Below are positions 16,446-25,226 of a stretch of 42,022 nucleotides of DNA, one piece after another. Each line of letters opens with the position of its first letter. Within the stretch, counting starts at the first letter, position 1. The notes beneath the pieces are model-generated. The model was not told the DNA's origin, made no database searches, and saw only the letters and a program-made list of their open reading frames with translations. This DNA comes from Facklamia sp964471435 (GTDB lineage Bacteria > Bacillota > Bacilli > Lactobacillales > Aerococcaceae), in the NCBI GenBank assembly GCA_964471435.1, contig CAYYGA010000011.1:1-42022 (forward strand). Direction: 5' to 3'. The position numbers and the translations under genes are program-made.

Positions 16446-17111
16446 ATGACTGAGAATCAAAACCATAACCCTTCTAACCCTACATTGGCTGAAGATACTT
16501 CCTATACGCAAAAGAAAGCTGTCGCAGCCGGGCTGGCTCCAACTAATCTTGAAGGATATAATAAAAGTGAGAAAAGACAGAACAAAGTTTTGTCTTCTCA
16601 AAAGACAAGCCTTCAGCAGAAAAAAATTGAAGCGGGTGATTATTCTGCCCAACATTTAGAGCTTCCGCGTGAATTATATGCCGGCTTTTGGATCAGAATG
16701 TTAGCTTTTGCAGTTGATTTTATTTTTATCTTTTTAATTAACCATATTATCTTCGGATTGATTAATTATTTTACAGGAAATCTGGACTTCGGCACCAGTC
16801 TTTGGGCTCATTTTCTACGCTTATTAGTTTACTGCAGCTATTTTGCTTTAACCACCTTTTGGTTTAAAGGCCAGACACCGGGTAAAATGCTGTTTAATTT
16901 AAGAGTTGTTTCTACCGCGGAAGAACACTTGTCTGGTGAAACCATCTTAATCCGGGAATTTTTTGGACGCATCATTTTTTATTACGCTGCCTGGATCATG
17001 GTGGTATTGATTTTCACTGACAAAAAACAGCATTTGATTGATTTATTAACAGATACTGTTGTGATTCAAGAAAAATATCTTTCTGCCTTTATTAAATGGC
17101 AAGCCCTTTAA
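16446..17111 (+). CDS. RDD family membrane protein (YteJ-like)
   Basis: A 221-residue protein. The first about 75 residues are polar; the rest is an RDD domain with three hydrophobic segments. The diagnostic pieces are YAGFWIRMLAFAVDF, FWFKGQTPGKMLFNLRVV and KKQHLIDLLTDTVV. The function is poorly known; in Bacillus the partner YteJ modulates SppA and lantibiotic resistance. The ATG at 16446 lies one base after the sppA stop, so translation is probably coupled. Confidence 0.85.
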   Translation: MTENQNHNPSNPTLAEDTSYTQKKAVAAGLAPTNLEGYNKSEKRQNKVLSSQKTSLQQKKIEAGDYSAQHLELPRELYAGFWIRMLAFAVDFIFIFLINHIIFGLINYFTGNLDFGTSLWAHFLRLLVYCSYFALTTFWFKGQTPGKMLFNLRVVSTAEEHLSGETILIREFFGRIIFYYAAWIMVVLIFTDKKQHLIDLLTDTVVIQEKYLSAFIKWQAL

Positions 17112-17148
17112 GAGTAGAAGAGTTGTATTTTATATTAGTTTAAACAAG

Positions 17149-17341
17149 CAATCTTACAGAAATAATAAAAAGTCTTATTACCGAAAAATGCCTTTCAACT
17201 CCTCTCGCTGATAGGAGTTTCCAGACTTCATCTGTTAGGGTGTGGTAAAGTTCAAGCTGATGCTTTCACTAAACCACTCTAAGCTAGACAGATGAATCTC
17301 ATACGGTGATAAGACTTTTTTATTATTTCTTTCAGATTTTA
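17149..17341. repeat. structured intergenic repeat, copy A
   Basis: A 193-nt element in the 325-nt gap between the RDD gene and pheT (convergent). It shares its length, ends and fold with copy B at 36563-36756. An outer stem (about 17161-17183 with 17304-17326) encloses a small hairpin AACTCCT/AGGAGTT (17197-17219), a CATCTGT/ACAGATG stem (17229-17235 with 17288-17294) and an inner GTGGT/ACCAC stem. No protein is encoded. The outer stem is followed by T-rich DNA, so it may end transcription. See findings. Confidence 0.8.
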
Positions 17342-17395
17342 ACTAATTTATTCTCCCATAATACTTATAAACTTTGCCTCAAGTAAAGTATATCG

Positions 17396-17418
17396 TTGAG
17401 ACTTATAAATTAGTCTCA
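17396..17418. other. small hairpin downstream of pheT
   Basis: TGAGACT and AGTCTCA inverted repeats between copy A and pheT, with no clear T-run. A weak or degenerate terminator. Confidence 0.3.
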
Positions 17419-17436
17419 CTATAACTTAAAAAAGAA

Positions 17437-19866
17437 CTATCTTATTTCTAAGCCATCAATTTCTTCTAAGGCTTTAATAATTTTATCCATTGATGATGTT
17501 ACTTCTTCATCAGTCAAAGTTTTCCCTGGATTTTGGAAGGTTAAGTGGTAAGCCAGAGACTGTTTCCCTTTTTCAAGATTGTCACCCTGATAAAGGTCAA
17601 ATAGGTCTACTTTTACTAAATCAGGACCTGCCGACCCTTCGATGATATCAATTAGTTCTTGATGGCTGACAGTATCATTGACTAATAAGGCAAGGTCACG
17701 GGAAGTTGCCGGGTATTTTGCTAATGGTGCTTGAATTAATTCCGGTCTGCTGTATTCTACTATTAAATCTAAATCAATTTCAGCAAAGAAGGTCGCCAGG
17801 TCTAAATCAAATTCTTTAGCTAAGCTTGGATGTAGCTGCCCCATAAAGCCAATATACTGATTATCTAAAAGAATTCGAGCGGTTCTCCCCGGATGCATAA
17901 AGCTGAGCTCATTTTCAACTCTAAATGTTATTTTATCTTCTAAACGAATTGCTTCAAAATAGCTTTCCAACATTCCTTTTAAATCATAAAAATCATATTG
18001 GCTTCCTTTAGCCGACCAGGTGCTGGGTGATTTTTCGCCAGAAATTAACAGCGTCATTCTTTCGGATTCAAGGGGTAATTTGTTGTTATCTTCAGACCCA
18101 AAGAAGACTTTTCCAATCTCATAAAAAGCTAAAGGCTTATTATGACGTGCGTTATTATAACGAGCTATATCCAGCATACTTGGAAGCATTGATTGACGCA
18201 ACATCGCTCGGTCTTCAGACATTGGCAGAAGTAATGTTACTTTTGGATAATCTGTTGCTTCATTCAGCTTGGCCATTTCAGGTGAAACGAGTACATAAGA
18301 GACTGTTTCATTCAACCCTAAGCCCTCATTAATACTGCGCGAGGCACGGATTAATTGTTGTCTTTTATTTAATTGAGCCGGACGCGACGGTACTGCCGGT
18401 AAAGTAGCAGGTATATTATCATAACCGTAAATTCTAGCGATTTCTTCTAAAATATCTGCTTCAATTGAAATATCCCAGCGGCGCGGCGGCACGGAAACGG
18501 TGAATTCTGTTTCAGCGAATTCCACACCAAAGCCTAAACGTTTAAAGATATCTTTTAACTCTGACTGTGTAAGCTTTATTCCCAGTTTGTCTTCAACATG
18601 TTGGAAGACAACAGTCACTTTCACGTCAGTTGCAGCATTTGTATTAACTTCTGTCAGCCCTGCTTCAACTTGTCCGCCTCCAAGCTCAGCCATGAAGATA
18701 GAAGCTTGTTCCGCAACTTCTGATACGGTTGCTTCATTAATACCTTTTTCATAACGTGAGCTGGCTTCTGACCTTAAGCCAAACTTACGTGAGGTAGACC
18801 GGATCAGCTGAGCGTCAAAAACAGCCGCTTCTAATAAAATATTACGGGTTGTTTCATCCACGTGAGAATCTAGTCCACCCATTACTCCTGCCAATGCTAC
18901 CGGTGTATCACCGGCTGTAATAACGATATCTTCAGGTGATAATCGACGGGTATTTCCATCTAAAGTTACAAGCTCTTCGCCATTTTCCCCCATACGCACC
19001 TTGATATTTTTAGACGGTAAAGCATCGTAATCAAAAGCATGTAAAGGCTGGCCGTATAAAAGTAGGAAATGATTGGTAGCATCTACAATATTATTAATTG
19101 GACGCATGCCTGCTTTCATTAGACGCATTTGCAGCCACATTGGGCTAGGACCAATAGTCACATTTTTTATTAAACGGACTTGGTAGTGAGGTGAAATAGA
19201 TGCGGGATTAACTTCAACAGTCACTTCATTTAGTAAGTCTAACTCTGCAACTTTATCTGCCCCAGCTTCAATTTTTTTAAAGTTCGGCTTCTGCCCAACA
19301 ATTGCTCCTACTTCGTGGGCCACCCCGTGCATGCTTAAAGCATCCGCCCGGTTGGGTGTAATATCTAATTCTAAAACCGGATCATTTAATTCCATATATT
19401 CCACAATATCGGCCCCTAGGGGAGCGTCTTCTGGTAATAGGAAAATACCATCAGCATATTCTTTTGGAACGACATTATCTGAAAAGCCCAGTTCTTGTAA
19501 AGAACATAACATACCTTGAGAGAGTTCCCCTCTCAATTTGCTTTCTTTGATTTTGAAATCTCCCGGCAGGACACAGCCTTCTAAAGCGGTAATAACTTTA
19601 GCTCCTTGGTGAACGTTGGGGGCTCCACATACAATTTGACGTAAATTCCCATCGCCTACATCGACTTTGGTAATTTGAAGATGGTCCGAGTCTGGATGAG
19701 GATATTGTTCAACTACATGACCAACTTTTAAACAATCTAAATCGGAACCTAAGTTTTCAACCCCTTCAATCTCAATACCAGTACGAGACATTTTTTCGGC
19801 AATTTCTTCTGCTTGATAAGCATCTAAGTCTAAATATTGTGACAACCATTTATAAGAAACCAGCAT
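17437..19866 (-). CDS. pheT: phenylalanyl-tRNA synthetase beta subunit
   Basis: An 809-residue beta subunit of the alpha2-beta2 synthetase that charges tRNA-Phe. Visible in order are the tRNA-binding (EMAP-like) domain at about 40-150 with CGAPNVHQGAKV, the B3/4 editing domain, the B5 domain, the catalytic-core-like region with KPLAFYEIGKVF, and the C-terminal ferredoxin-like anticodon-binding domain starting near KYPATSRDLALLV. Full length for a Gram-positive PheT. Its ATG overlaps the pheS stop by one base (TAATG). Confidence 0.97.
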   Translation of the reverse strand: MLVSYKWLSQYLDLDAYQAEEIAEKMSRTGIEIEGVENLGSDLDCLKVGHVVEQYPHPDSDHLQITKVDVGDGNLRQIVCGAPNVHQGAKVITALEGCVLPGDFKIKESKLRGELSQGMLCSLQELGFSDNVVPKEYADGIFLLPEDAPLGADIVEYMELNDPVLELDITPNRADALSMHGVAHEVGAIVGQKPNFKKIEAGADKVAELDLLNEVTVEVNPASISPHYQVRLIKNVTIGPSPMWLQMRLMKAGMRPINNIVDATNHFLLLYGQPLHAFDYDALPSKNIKVRMGENGEELVTLDGNTRRLSPEDIVITAGDTPVALAGVMGGLDSHVDETTRNILLEAAVFDAQLIRSTSRKFGLRSEASSRYEKGINEATVSEVAEQASIFMAELGGGQVEAGLTEVNTNAATDVKVTVVFQHVEDKLGIKLTQSELKDIFKRLGFGVEFAETEFTVSVPPRRWDISIEADILEEIARIYGYDNIPATLPAVPSRPAQLNKRQQLIRASRSINEGLGLNETVSYVLVSPEMAKLNEATDYPKVTLLLPMSEDRAMLRQSMLPSMLDIARYNNARHNKPLAFYEIGKVFFGSEDNNKLPLESERMTLLISGEKSPSTWSAKGSQYDFYDLKGMLESYFEAIRLEDKITFRVENELSFMHPGRTARILLDNQYIGFMGQLHPSLAKEFDLDLATFFAEIDLDLIVEYSRPELIQAPLAKYPATSRDLALLVNDTVSHQELIDIIEGSAGPDLVKVDLFDLYQGDNLEKGKQSLAYHLTFQNPGKTLTDEEVTSSMDKIIKALEEIDGLEIR

Positions 19867-20933
19867 TAATTTTGACCCCCTTTGAACTGAGTTAAGAAAC
19901 GTAAATCGTTTTGATAAAAATGGCGGATATCATCAACATTATATTTTAACATGGCTACCCGGTCAATCCCGACTCCAAAGGCAAAACCGGAGTATTTTTT
20001 TGAATCAATGCCTGACATTTCCAATACGTTCGGATGAACGACACCCGCTCCTAAAACCTCAATCCAGCCTGTCTGCTTGCAGATGGAACATCCTTTGCCA
20101 CCACATTTAAAACAAGAGACGTCTACTTCTACTGAAGGCTCTGTAAATGAGAAGAAAGAAGGGCGTAGTCTAATTTCACGTTCTTCACCGAAGAAGGCTT
20201 TAGCAAACTGTAGGAGTGTTCCTTTTAAATCTGCCAGCGTGATTTTTTTAGCTATCACTAATCCTTCCATTTGATGGAATTGATGGGAATGGGTCGCATC
20301 ATCACTGTCACGGCGGAATACCTTGCCAGGTGAAACCATTTTTAGCGGGCCGTCTTTTTCAAAATCATGCTGTTCCATCGTACGTGCTTGAACGGGTGAG
20401 GTATGGGTTCTTAGTAATACTTCCTCAGAAATATAGAAGGTATCCTGCATATCACGGGCCGGGTGATTTTTGGGCAGGTTCATTTTTTCAAAATTATAAG
20501 AATCCAACTCTACTTCCGGTCCTTCAATGATCTGATAGCCCATGCCTAAAAATAAATCTTCCAATTCTTCTTTAGTTTGTGTGATTATATGGCGTGTACC
20601 AATCTTCTGCCTGCGACCTGGCAAACTGATATCAATCGTTTCTTGGGCAAGCTGCTCATTAAGTTCAGCCAGGCTCACGGCATCTGACTGAGCTTCAAAT
20701 ACTTCATTAAAACTGCTGTGAAATTGGTTGATTAACTGCCCTAATTTAGGTTTATCTTCTTTAGATAAATCTCTCATTTGTTTAGAAATATTAGTCAATT
20801 CACCTTTTTTACCTGTAAATTTAACTCTTACCTCTTGTAGTTCTTTGGTTGAACTTGATTCTTTAATGGCTGTTAAAGCCTGGTCTAATAAATTTTCAAC
20901 TTGATTTTTTAAACTTTCAATTGTTTCTGACAT
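19866..20933 (-). CDS. pheS: phenylalanyl-tRNA synthetase alpha subunit
   Basis: A 355-residue alpha subunit of PheRS. An N-terminal coiled-coil (about 1-90) precedes the class II catalytic domain with HPARDMQDTFY, LLRTHTSPVQ, GKVFRRDSDDATHSHQFHQ (motif 2) and GFAFGVGIDRVAML (motif 3). It includes a Cys-rich insert, SCFKCGGKGCSICKQTGW, found in many Bacilli PheS. Expression is set by the T-box leader upstream. Confidence 0.97.
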   Translation of the reverse strand: MSETIESLKNQVENLLDQALTAIKESSSTKELQEVRVKFTGKKGELTNISKQMRDLSKEDKPKLGQLINQFHSSFNEVFEAQSDAVSLAELNEQLAQETIDISLPGRRQKIGTRHIITQTKEELEDLFLGMGYQIIEGPEVELDSYNFEKMNLPKNHPARDMQDTFYISEEVLLRTHTSPVQARTMEQHDFEKDGPLKMVSPGKVFRRDSDDATHSHQFHQMEGLVIAKKITLADLKGTLLQFAKAFFGEEREIRLRPSFFSFTEPSVEVDVSCFKCGGKGCSICKQTGWIEVLGAGVVHPNVLEMSGIDSKKYSGFAFGVGIDRVAMLKYNVDDIRHFYQNDLRFLTQFKGGQN

Positions 20934-20981
20934 AATCTTCCTCCTTCAAATTTTCTGCTTTTGGCTTCTAATTATAAGCAC

Positions 20982-21279
20982 AAAAAAACGCCCCTAAAAA
21001 AAGGGACGCGCTACCGTGGTACCACCCTTGTTCTCAAAACAACTACAATAACATTGTTTGTGAGCACTTAACCTGGTTAACCCCTAGGACGGGTATCTTT
21101 TTCTAATCAATAAGTGTAAATGCATAACACTTTACGACTCGATTATTAACAGATAGATTCGAGAGTTGAACTTGGAAGTATTATTTTGATTTAGTTTCAG
21201 TCAAGCTAAATCTCCCTGATAAAACAATAGTGTCCTCCAAGGACTCTGTCTACATCATATAAATATTTATTAAGCCTAC
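20982..21279 (-). promoter_or_regulatory. T-box riboswitch leader of pheST
   Basis: The minus-strand RNA has the T-box sequence GGGTGGTACCACGG (complement of 21013-21026) and a terminator (20982-21010, a GC-rich stem with a T7 run) just before pheS. Upstream is stem I with a GATTTAG/CTAAATC hairpin. A TTC codon, matching Phe, lies at 21170-21168 followed by A and is my choice for the specifier; a second TTC is nearby, so the choice is tentative. Uncharged tRNA-Phe would disrupt the terminator and turn on pheST. Confidence 0.93.
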
Positions 21280-21285
21280 TTTTTC

Positions 21286-21314
21286 AGTATAACTTTAATT
21301 GTTTCTTTCGTCAA
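21286..21314 (-). promoter_or_regulatory. promoter of pheST T-box leader
   Basis: Minus strand TTGACG (21314-21309), 17-nt spacer, TATACT (21291-21286). The start would be near 21279. Confidence 0.7.
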
Positions 21315-21365
21315 TCGACCGCTTTTTCAATCTTTGGAATCTGAACTGCGGCATAGTAACAGAAA

Positions 21366-21399
21366 ACCCAGTTAAGGCCATCAATGGTATTAACTGGGT
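21366..21399 (-). terminator. terminator after HD-domain gene
   Basis: ACCCAGTTAA and TTAACTGGGT arms with an inner CCAT/ATGG pair, then TTTTCT on the minus strand. Confidence 0.75.
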
Positions 21400-21408
21400 G
21401 AAATTAAA

Positions 21409-21927
21409 TTAGATGTTTTGATTGGAGTTAAATGAAAGACGTAAGCGGCGCAGGAAGCGTTGATTAACAAGTTCTCCGAATCCAGTCCATAATTCGCAAA
21501 TTGCGCATTGTTTGTCCATCAGCGTCACTACCAGGCTCTCCCGATATTTAGGTAAGTCTCTAGTCGCTCCAAACATATGTTTTAAAATAATATCTTGTTC
21601 TAAATCTGATAATTCTGTAATTTCTAAAGCATTTTCTAAAGCGATACGTGGGTGCTCATAGTTATGTCCTTTTCCACCGACTTCATGTTTATCAACTGAT
21701 TCATAAAAGAATAGATCGTGTAATAAACCTGCTCTAGCTATCGCTACTTCATTTAATCCCAAACGTTTAGCAATCAAATATGATTTATAAGAAACTGAGA
21801 TTGAGTGAGCTAGACGATTTGTTACTTTGTGGTGGACAAAATCTTCTAACTTTTGTACAGTTTCATGTTCAAGTAGGTCTCCTACAATTGTCAAATATTC
21901 CTGATTTTCATTCCATACCAAGGTCAT
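21409..21927 (-). CDS. HD-domain phosphohydrolase family protein
   Basis: A 172-residue cytoplasmic protein with an HD metal-phosphohydrolase fold: His41, the HD pair His70-Asp71 in AGLLHDLFFYES, a later KHMFG histidine, and Asp138 in VVTLMDKQ. The set of metal ligands is complete. The substrate is unknown; nucleotides are usual for the family. The start has GGGGGC ahead of it. Its promoter carries a Pho-type direct-repeat box (21974-22012), which suggests induction under phosphate limitation or cell-envelope stress. Confidence 0.8.
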   Translation of the reverse strand: MTLVWNENQEYLTIVGDLLEHETVQKLEDFVHHKVTNRLAHSISVSYKSYLIAKRLGLNEVAIARAGLLHDLFFYESVDKHEVGGKGHNYEHPRIALENALEITELSDLEQDIILKHMFGATRDLPKYRESLVVTLMDKQCAICELWTGFGELVNQRFLRRLRLSFNSNQNI

Positions 21928-21958
21928 TAAGCTTTGCCCCCAAATTATTAATACCTTA

Positions 21959-21964
21959 ACTATA
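21959..21964 (-). promoter_or_regulatory. -10 element of HD-domain gene
   Basis: TATAGT on the minus strand. It gives a predicted start near 21952, and puts the direct-repeat box at exactly -22 to -60. Confidence 0.5.
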
Positions 21965-21973
21965 CACTGTAAA

Positions 21974-22012
21974 TATGAAGATTATGTTAAGAGCTTGTAA
22001 AGTTCTTGTAAA
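21974..22012 (-). promoter_or_regulatory. PhoP-type box of four 11-bp-spaced repeats
   Basis: On the minus strand TTTACA (22012-22007), N5, TTTACA (22001-21996), N5, TTAACA (21990-21985), N5, TTCATA (21979-21974). PhoP of Bacillus binds four TT(A/T/C)A(C/A/T)A repeats separated by 5 nt, usually at -22 to -60. Read on the other strand the repeats are TGTAAA/TGTTAA, which also fits the WalR consensus; orientation to the HD gene favours PhoP. Confidence 0.6.
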
Positions 22013-22089
22013 ACTTACAAGATTTAGCTTACCATTAAAAACGTACTGACTCAAGCATTTCGCTGAAAAAATACTGAAATCTCATAAAT

Positions 22090-22896
22090 TTAGGCTTTTT
22101 CAAAAGTTTGAGAAGGTTTTAAGCAGTTAAACATTAAGATTCCAGCTGCAATTGCAACATTTAATGACTCCGCTTTTCCGGGCATTGGAATAAAAATTGT
22201 TTGATCAGCTTTTTCCATCCACTCCCGACTGACGCCCTGTCCTTCATTGCCCACTACCAGCACTCCACGGGAAGTATCCTGCTCATAATAAGGCAAAGCT
22301 TCTTGATGTAGGGCTGTTACATATAAAGGAAGATGCGCTTGTTTAATGGCTTGACTAAGACTCTCGCTGTCTTTTGTAATGATTGGCAGGTGCCATAAGG
22401 AGCCTTGTGTAGCTCTGATAACTTTATCGTTATATAAATCGACTGTTCCTTCAGTCAGTAATACACCATCAAAACCTGCTGCATCCGCTGTACGGATTAT
22501 CGTTCCAAGATTTCCCGGGTCTTGAATCCGATCACATAGTATATACCGTCTGCCTTGTAAATGGAGAGAGTCTGTGACTAAAGCTTCTCCATAAGCTAAT
22601 ACAGCTACAATTCCCTGCGACTGTTCGGTGAATGAAATACTGCTTAAAACAGTATCTGTAACCTGAATTAATTCTGCTTGAGTGTACTTAAGGGTCTCTA
22701 ACTCCTCCGGTGTTAAAGCGTTTAGAAAAGTTTCGGTCATCAAAATAGTTTCGATTGCTTGTTCAGACTTAAGGGCTTCTTCAACTAAATGTCTTCCTTC
22801 AATTAAATACTTTTCCTGCTGACGACGGCCTTTTGCGGTTTGGAGTTTACGCCAGTTTTTTATTCGGTTATTTTGTTTTGATTGAATTACTTCCAT
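22090..22896 (-). CDS. ysgA: TrmH/SpoU-family RNA 2'-O-methyltransferase
   Basis: A 268-residue SPOUT methyltransferase. An N-terminal substrate-binding domain opens with QNNRIKNWRKL. The C-terminal domain has the three SpoU motifs: CDRIQDPGNLGTIIRTADAAG, with its catalytic arginine, then VVGNEGQGVS and IPMPGKAESLNVAIAAGI. It should methylate a ribose in rRNA or tRNA using S-adenosylmethionine. Its place upstream of pheST matches ysgA in B. subtilis; here an HD gene lies between. The exact nucleotide is not decided by the sequence. Confidence 0.88.
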   Translation of the reverse strand: MEVIQSKQNNRIKNWRKLQTAKGRRQQEKYLIEGRHLVEEALKSEQAIETILMTETFLNALTPEELETLKYTQAELIQVTDTVLSSISFTEQSQGIVAVLAYGEALVTDSLHLQGRRYILCDRIQDPGNLGTIIRTADAAGFDGVLLTEGTVDLYNDKVIRATQGSLWHLPIITKDSESLSQAIKQAHLPLYVTALHQEALPYYEQDTSRGVLVVGNEGQGVSREWMEKADQTIFIPMPGKAESLNVAIAAGILMFNCLKPSQTFEKA

Positions 22897-22925
22897 GCTT
22901 TCCCTCTTTTTTCTTTTTTTAAAGC

Positions 22926-22960
22926 AAACCAGCTACTTCCCCAAAGGAAATAGCTGGTTT
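22926..22960. terminator. terminator hairpin after pepV
   Basis: AAACCAGCTA and TAGCTGGTTT arms with a 15-nt loop, between pepV and the methyltransferase gene. The T-run is short. Confidence 0.55.
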
Positions 22961-22988
22961 TAGATATAAGCTTCATTAAGTTAATTTT

Positions 22989-24398
22989 TTATCTAGTTAA
23001 ACGGTAGATGGCTTCTGCATAGATAGCTGTAGCTCTGAGTAAATCGGATACTGCAATAAACTCATTCGCTTGATGCATCGTATCAATTGAGTCCGGGAAT
23101 AAGGCACCATAGGCTACCCCGCGAGGCATTAAACGACCGTAAGTTCCGCCCCCAATTGTCAATTCATGAGCTTCAAACCCAGTTTGACCAGCATACACAT
23201 CAAGTAAAGTTTCTACTAAGGGATCATCTGCCGGAACATAATGAGGTTCTTTACCATCAGTCAATTCAAGATTAACGGCATATTCTTTTAATGTGCTTTT
23301 AAGTTGACTTTCAATTGTTTCAACATCCGTTCCCTTTGGATAGCGGAAGTTAGCATCGATAAACCCGCCGTCAGATATACTGAATTGAATGATTCCAACG
23401 TTCATACTCAGCCGTCCCATTACCTCATGTTCAGCAGCTACACCCACATTGACACCGGTAAAATCATCATGCATTACATCACCCAACAGGCCCAGGAAAT
23501 CATTGGCTGCTTTGGTATCAAAATCAAATTGTTTTAAAAAGCGGGCTAAGTGAGTTCCGGCATTCACACCTTTTTCAGGTGTAGAACCGTGGGCGGCTTT
23601 ACCTGTCACTTCGAAAGTCAGTGTGCCTTCGTCCGTACTTACTTCTCCTTGTAATTGATTATCAGTGATGTATTGATTAAACAGTTCACTAATATTTTCA
23701 GTCTGATTTGTTTTAACAACCGCCATTGCTTCTTGTGGGACCATATTTGAGCGTAAGCCTGCTTGGAAACTTGCTAATTTAAAAGCACCCTCAACAGCAT
23801 CCCCTACTGGGAAGGTTAATTCAGCAGATACATTTCCTTTTTCACCATTAATGATCGGGAAAGTAGCATCGGGAGAAAAACCATAATCAGGCATTTCAGC
23901 ATGTTCGAAATAATAATCCATACACTGCCATCCGGATTCCTCATCTGTTCCTATAATTAAATGAAGTCGTTGATTAAATTCAACACCTAATTCTCTTAAA
24001 AGTTTAATCGCAAAGTAAGCTGCCACTGTAGGTCCTTTATCATCGGAAGAACCTCTTGCATAAATGCGGTCATCTTTTATAACGGGTTCAAAAGGATCAG
24101 TATCCCAGCCTGTTCCTTCTGGTACGACATCGACGTGACCGAGGATGCCTAACAATTGGTCACCGGCACCTAGTTCAATACGCCCGGCCCAAGGACCAAA
24201 TTGTTTTGTTTCAAAGCCATCTTCTTCTGCCATTTTTAAAAATTCTTCTAAAGCTTTTAAAGGTCCTGGTCCAACCGGAGCTTCAGGAGTTGCTTCAGAA
24301 TCCTCTCTTACGGAAGGGATTTTTAATAAGCGAAACAGGTCGTCCAGTAAGTCTTCCTGTCTTTTTTCTACTTCTTCCAGCCAATTAATATTTTCCAT
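22989..24398 (-). CDS. pepV: dipeptidase PepV (M20 family)
   Basis: A 469-residue cytoplasmic zinc dipeptidase of lactic acid bacteria. Metal ligands in family order: His in LGHVDVVPEG, bridging Asp in RGSSDDKGPT, Glu-Glu in GTDEESGWQC, Asp in FSPDATFPIING and His in SIDTMHQANEF. The lid domain lies between them. I chose the ATG at 24398, 7 nt after GGAGG, rather than the ATG at 24404, which abuts the site. It releases amino acids from imported dipeptides. Confidence 0.93.
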   Translation of the reverse strand: MENINWLEEVEKRQEDLLDDLFRLLKIPSVREDSEATPEAPVGPGPLKALEEFLKMAEEDGFETKQFGPWAGRIELGAGDQLLGILGHVDVVPEGTGWDTDPFEPVIKDDRIYARGSSDDKGPTVAAYFAIKLLRELGVEFNQRLHLIIGTDEESGWQCMDYYFEHAEMPDYGFSPDATFPIINGEKGNVSAELTFPVGDAVEGAFKLASFQAGLRSNMVPQEAMAVVKTNQTENISELFNQYITDNQLQGEVSTDEGTLTFEVTGKAAHGSTPEKGVNAGTHLARFLKQFDFDTKAANDFLGLLGDVMHDDFTGVNVGVAAEHEVMGRLSMNVGIIQFSISDGGFIDANFRYPKGTDVETIESQLKSTLKEYAVNLELTDGKEPHYVPADDPLVETLLDVYAGQTGFEAHELTIGGGTYGRLMPRGVAYGALFPDSIDTMHQANEFIAVSDLLRATAIYAEAIYRLTR

Positions 24399-24500
24399 GC
24401 TCATTCCTCCATTTATATTTTAGTAATATCCTATTATCCGATTACCACCAAGCAGCTAAACTATTTTTAACTATATAAAACTAAGAGAAAAGCCCTTGAA

Positions 24501-25226
24501 TTACTTGAATCCAAAGGGCTCTAAAGCTTTTTCTTCAGCTTGAGTCAACTGGCGGTAAGACCCTTCTGCTAACTCATTATCCAAGAGTAAAGGTCCCATT
24601 GACAAGCGGTGCAGTTGTAATACTTCAAGATCACAAGCCCCAAACATCCTTTTTACTTGATGGTACTTGCCTTCGGAAACTTCCACTTTAGCTATTGATT
24701 CTCCCGTTTTCTCATCATATTCTTCTAACCAAAGACGGGCTGGTTTTGCGGTAAAGTCAGATAATTCGATTCCTTGTGCAAACTTTTGAATGATTTCTTC
24801 TGTGACGGGTCCATCTACACGTGCTTGATAAATTTTACTTACCTCATGTTTTGGTGATGTAAGACGGTGGGCTAATTGACCATTGTTAGTAAGTAACAAC
24901 AAGCCCGTTGTATCTATATCTAAACGTCCCACCGGAAACAGATCTGCTCGGAAGTCTTCCGGATCTAAGCAGTCCAGGACGGTTTCATGATGGAAATCTT
25001 CTGTTGCTGAGATAACACCAGCCGGTTTATGGAGAAGATAGTAAAGATATTCTTCATACTTTAAAATTTCTCCACCCCACATTACCTCATCTTGGTCGGG
25101 GTCTATATGGTAATTGGGCTTTTTGATTATTTGTCCGTTAACAGTTACCTGGCCCGAGTTGATAATTTTCTTGACGTCTTTACGCGAACCATATCCTAAA
25201 TTTGACATTAATTTATCTAATCTCAT
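24501..25226 (-). CDS. rsuA: RsuA-family 16S rRNA pseudouridine synthase
   Basis: A 241-residue enzyme. An S4 RNA-binding domain (1-60, MRLDKLMSNLGYGSRKDVKK) is followed by the catalytic domain with GRLDIDTTGLLLLTN; the catalytic aspartate is Asp103. KIYQARV and KYHQVKRMFG also fit. It should isomerise one uridine of 16S rRNA (U516 in E. coli). It overlaps the MurJ/YtgP gene by 4 nt (ATGA), the same pairing as ytgP with its rsuA-like neighbour in B. subtilis. Confidence 0.92.
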   Translation of the reverse strand: MRLDKLMSNLGYGSRKDVKKIINSGQVTVNGQIIKKPNYHIDPDQDEVMWGGEILKYEEYLYYLLHKPAGVISATEDFHHETVLDCLDPEDFRADLFPVGRLDIDTTGLLLLTNNGQLAHRLTSPKHEVSKIYQARVDGPVTEEIIQKFAQGIELSDFTAKPARLWLEEYDEKTGESIAKVEVSEGKYHQVKRMFGACDLEVLQLHRLSMGPLLLDNELAEGSYRQLTQAEEKALEPFGFK

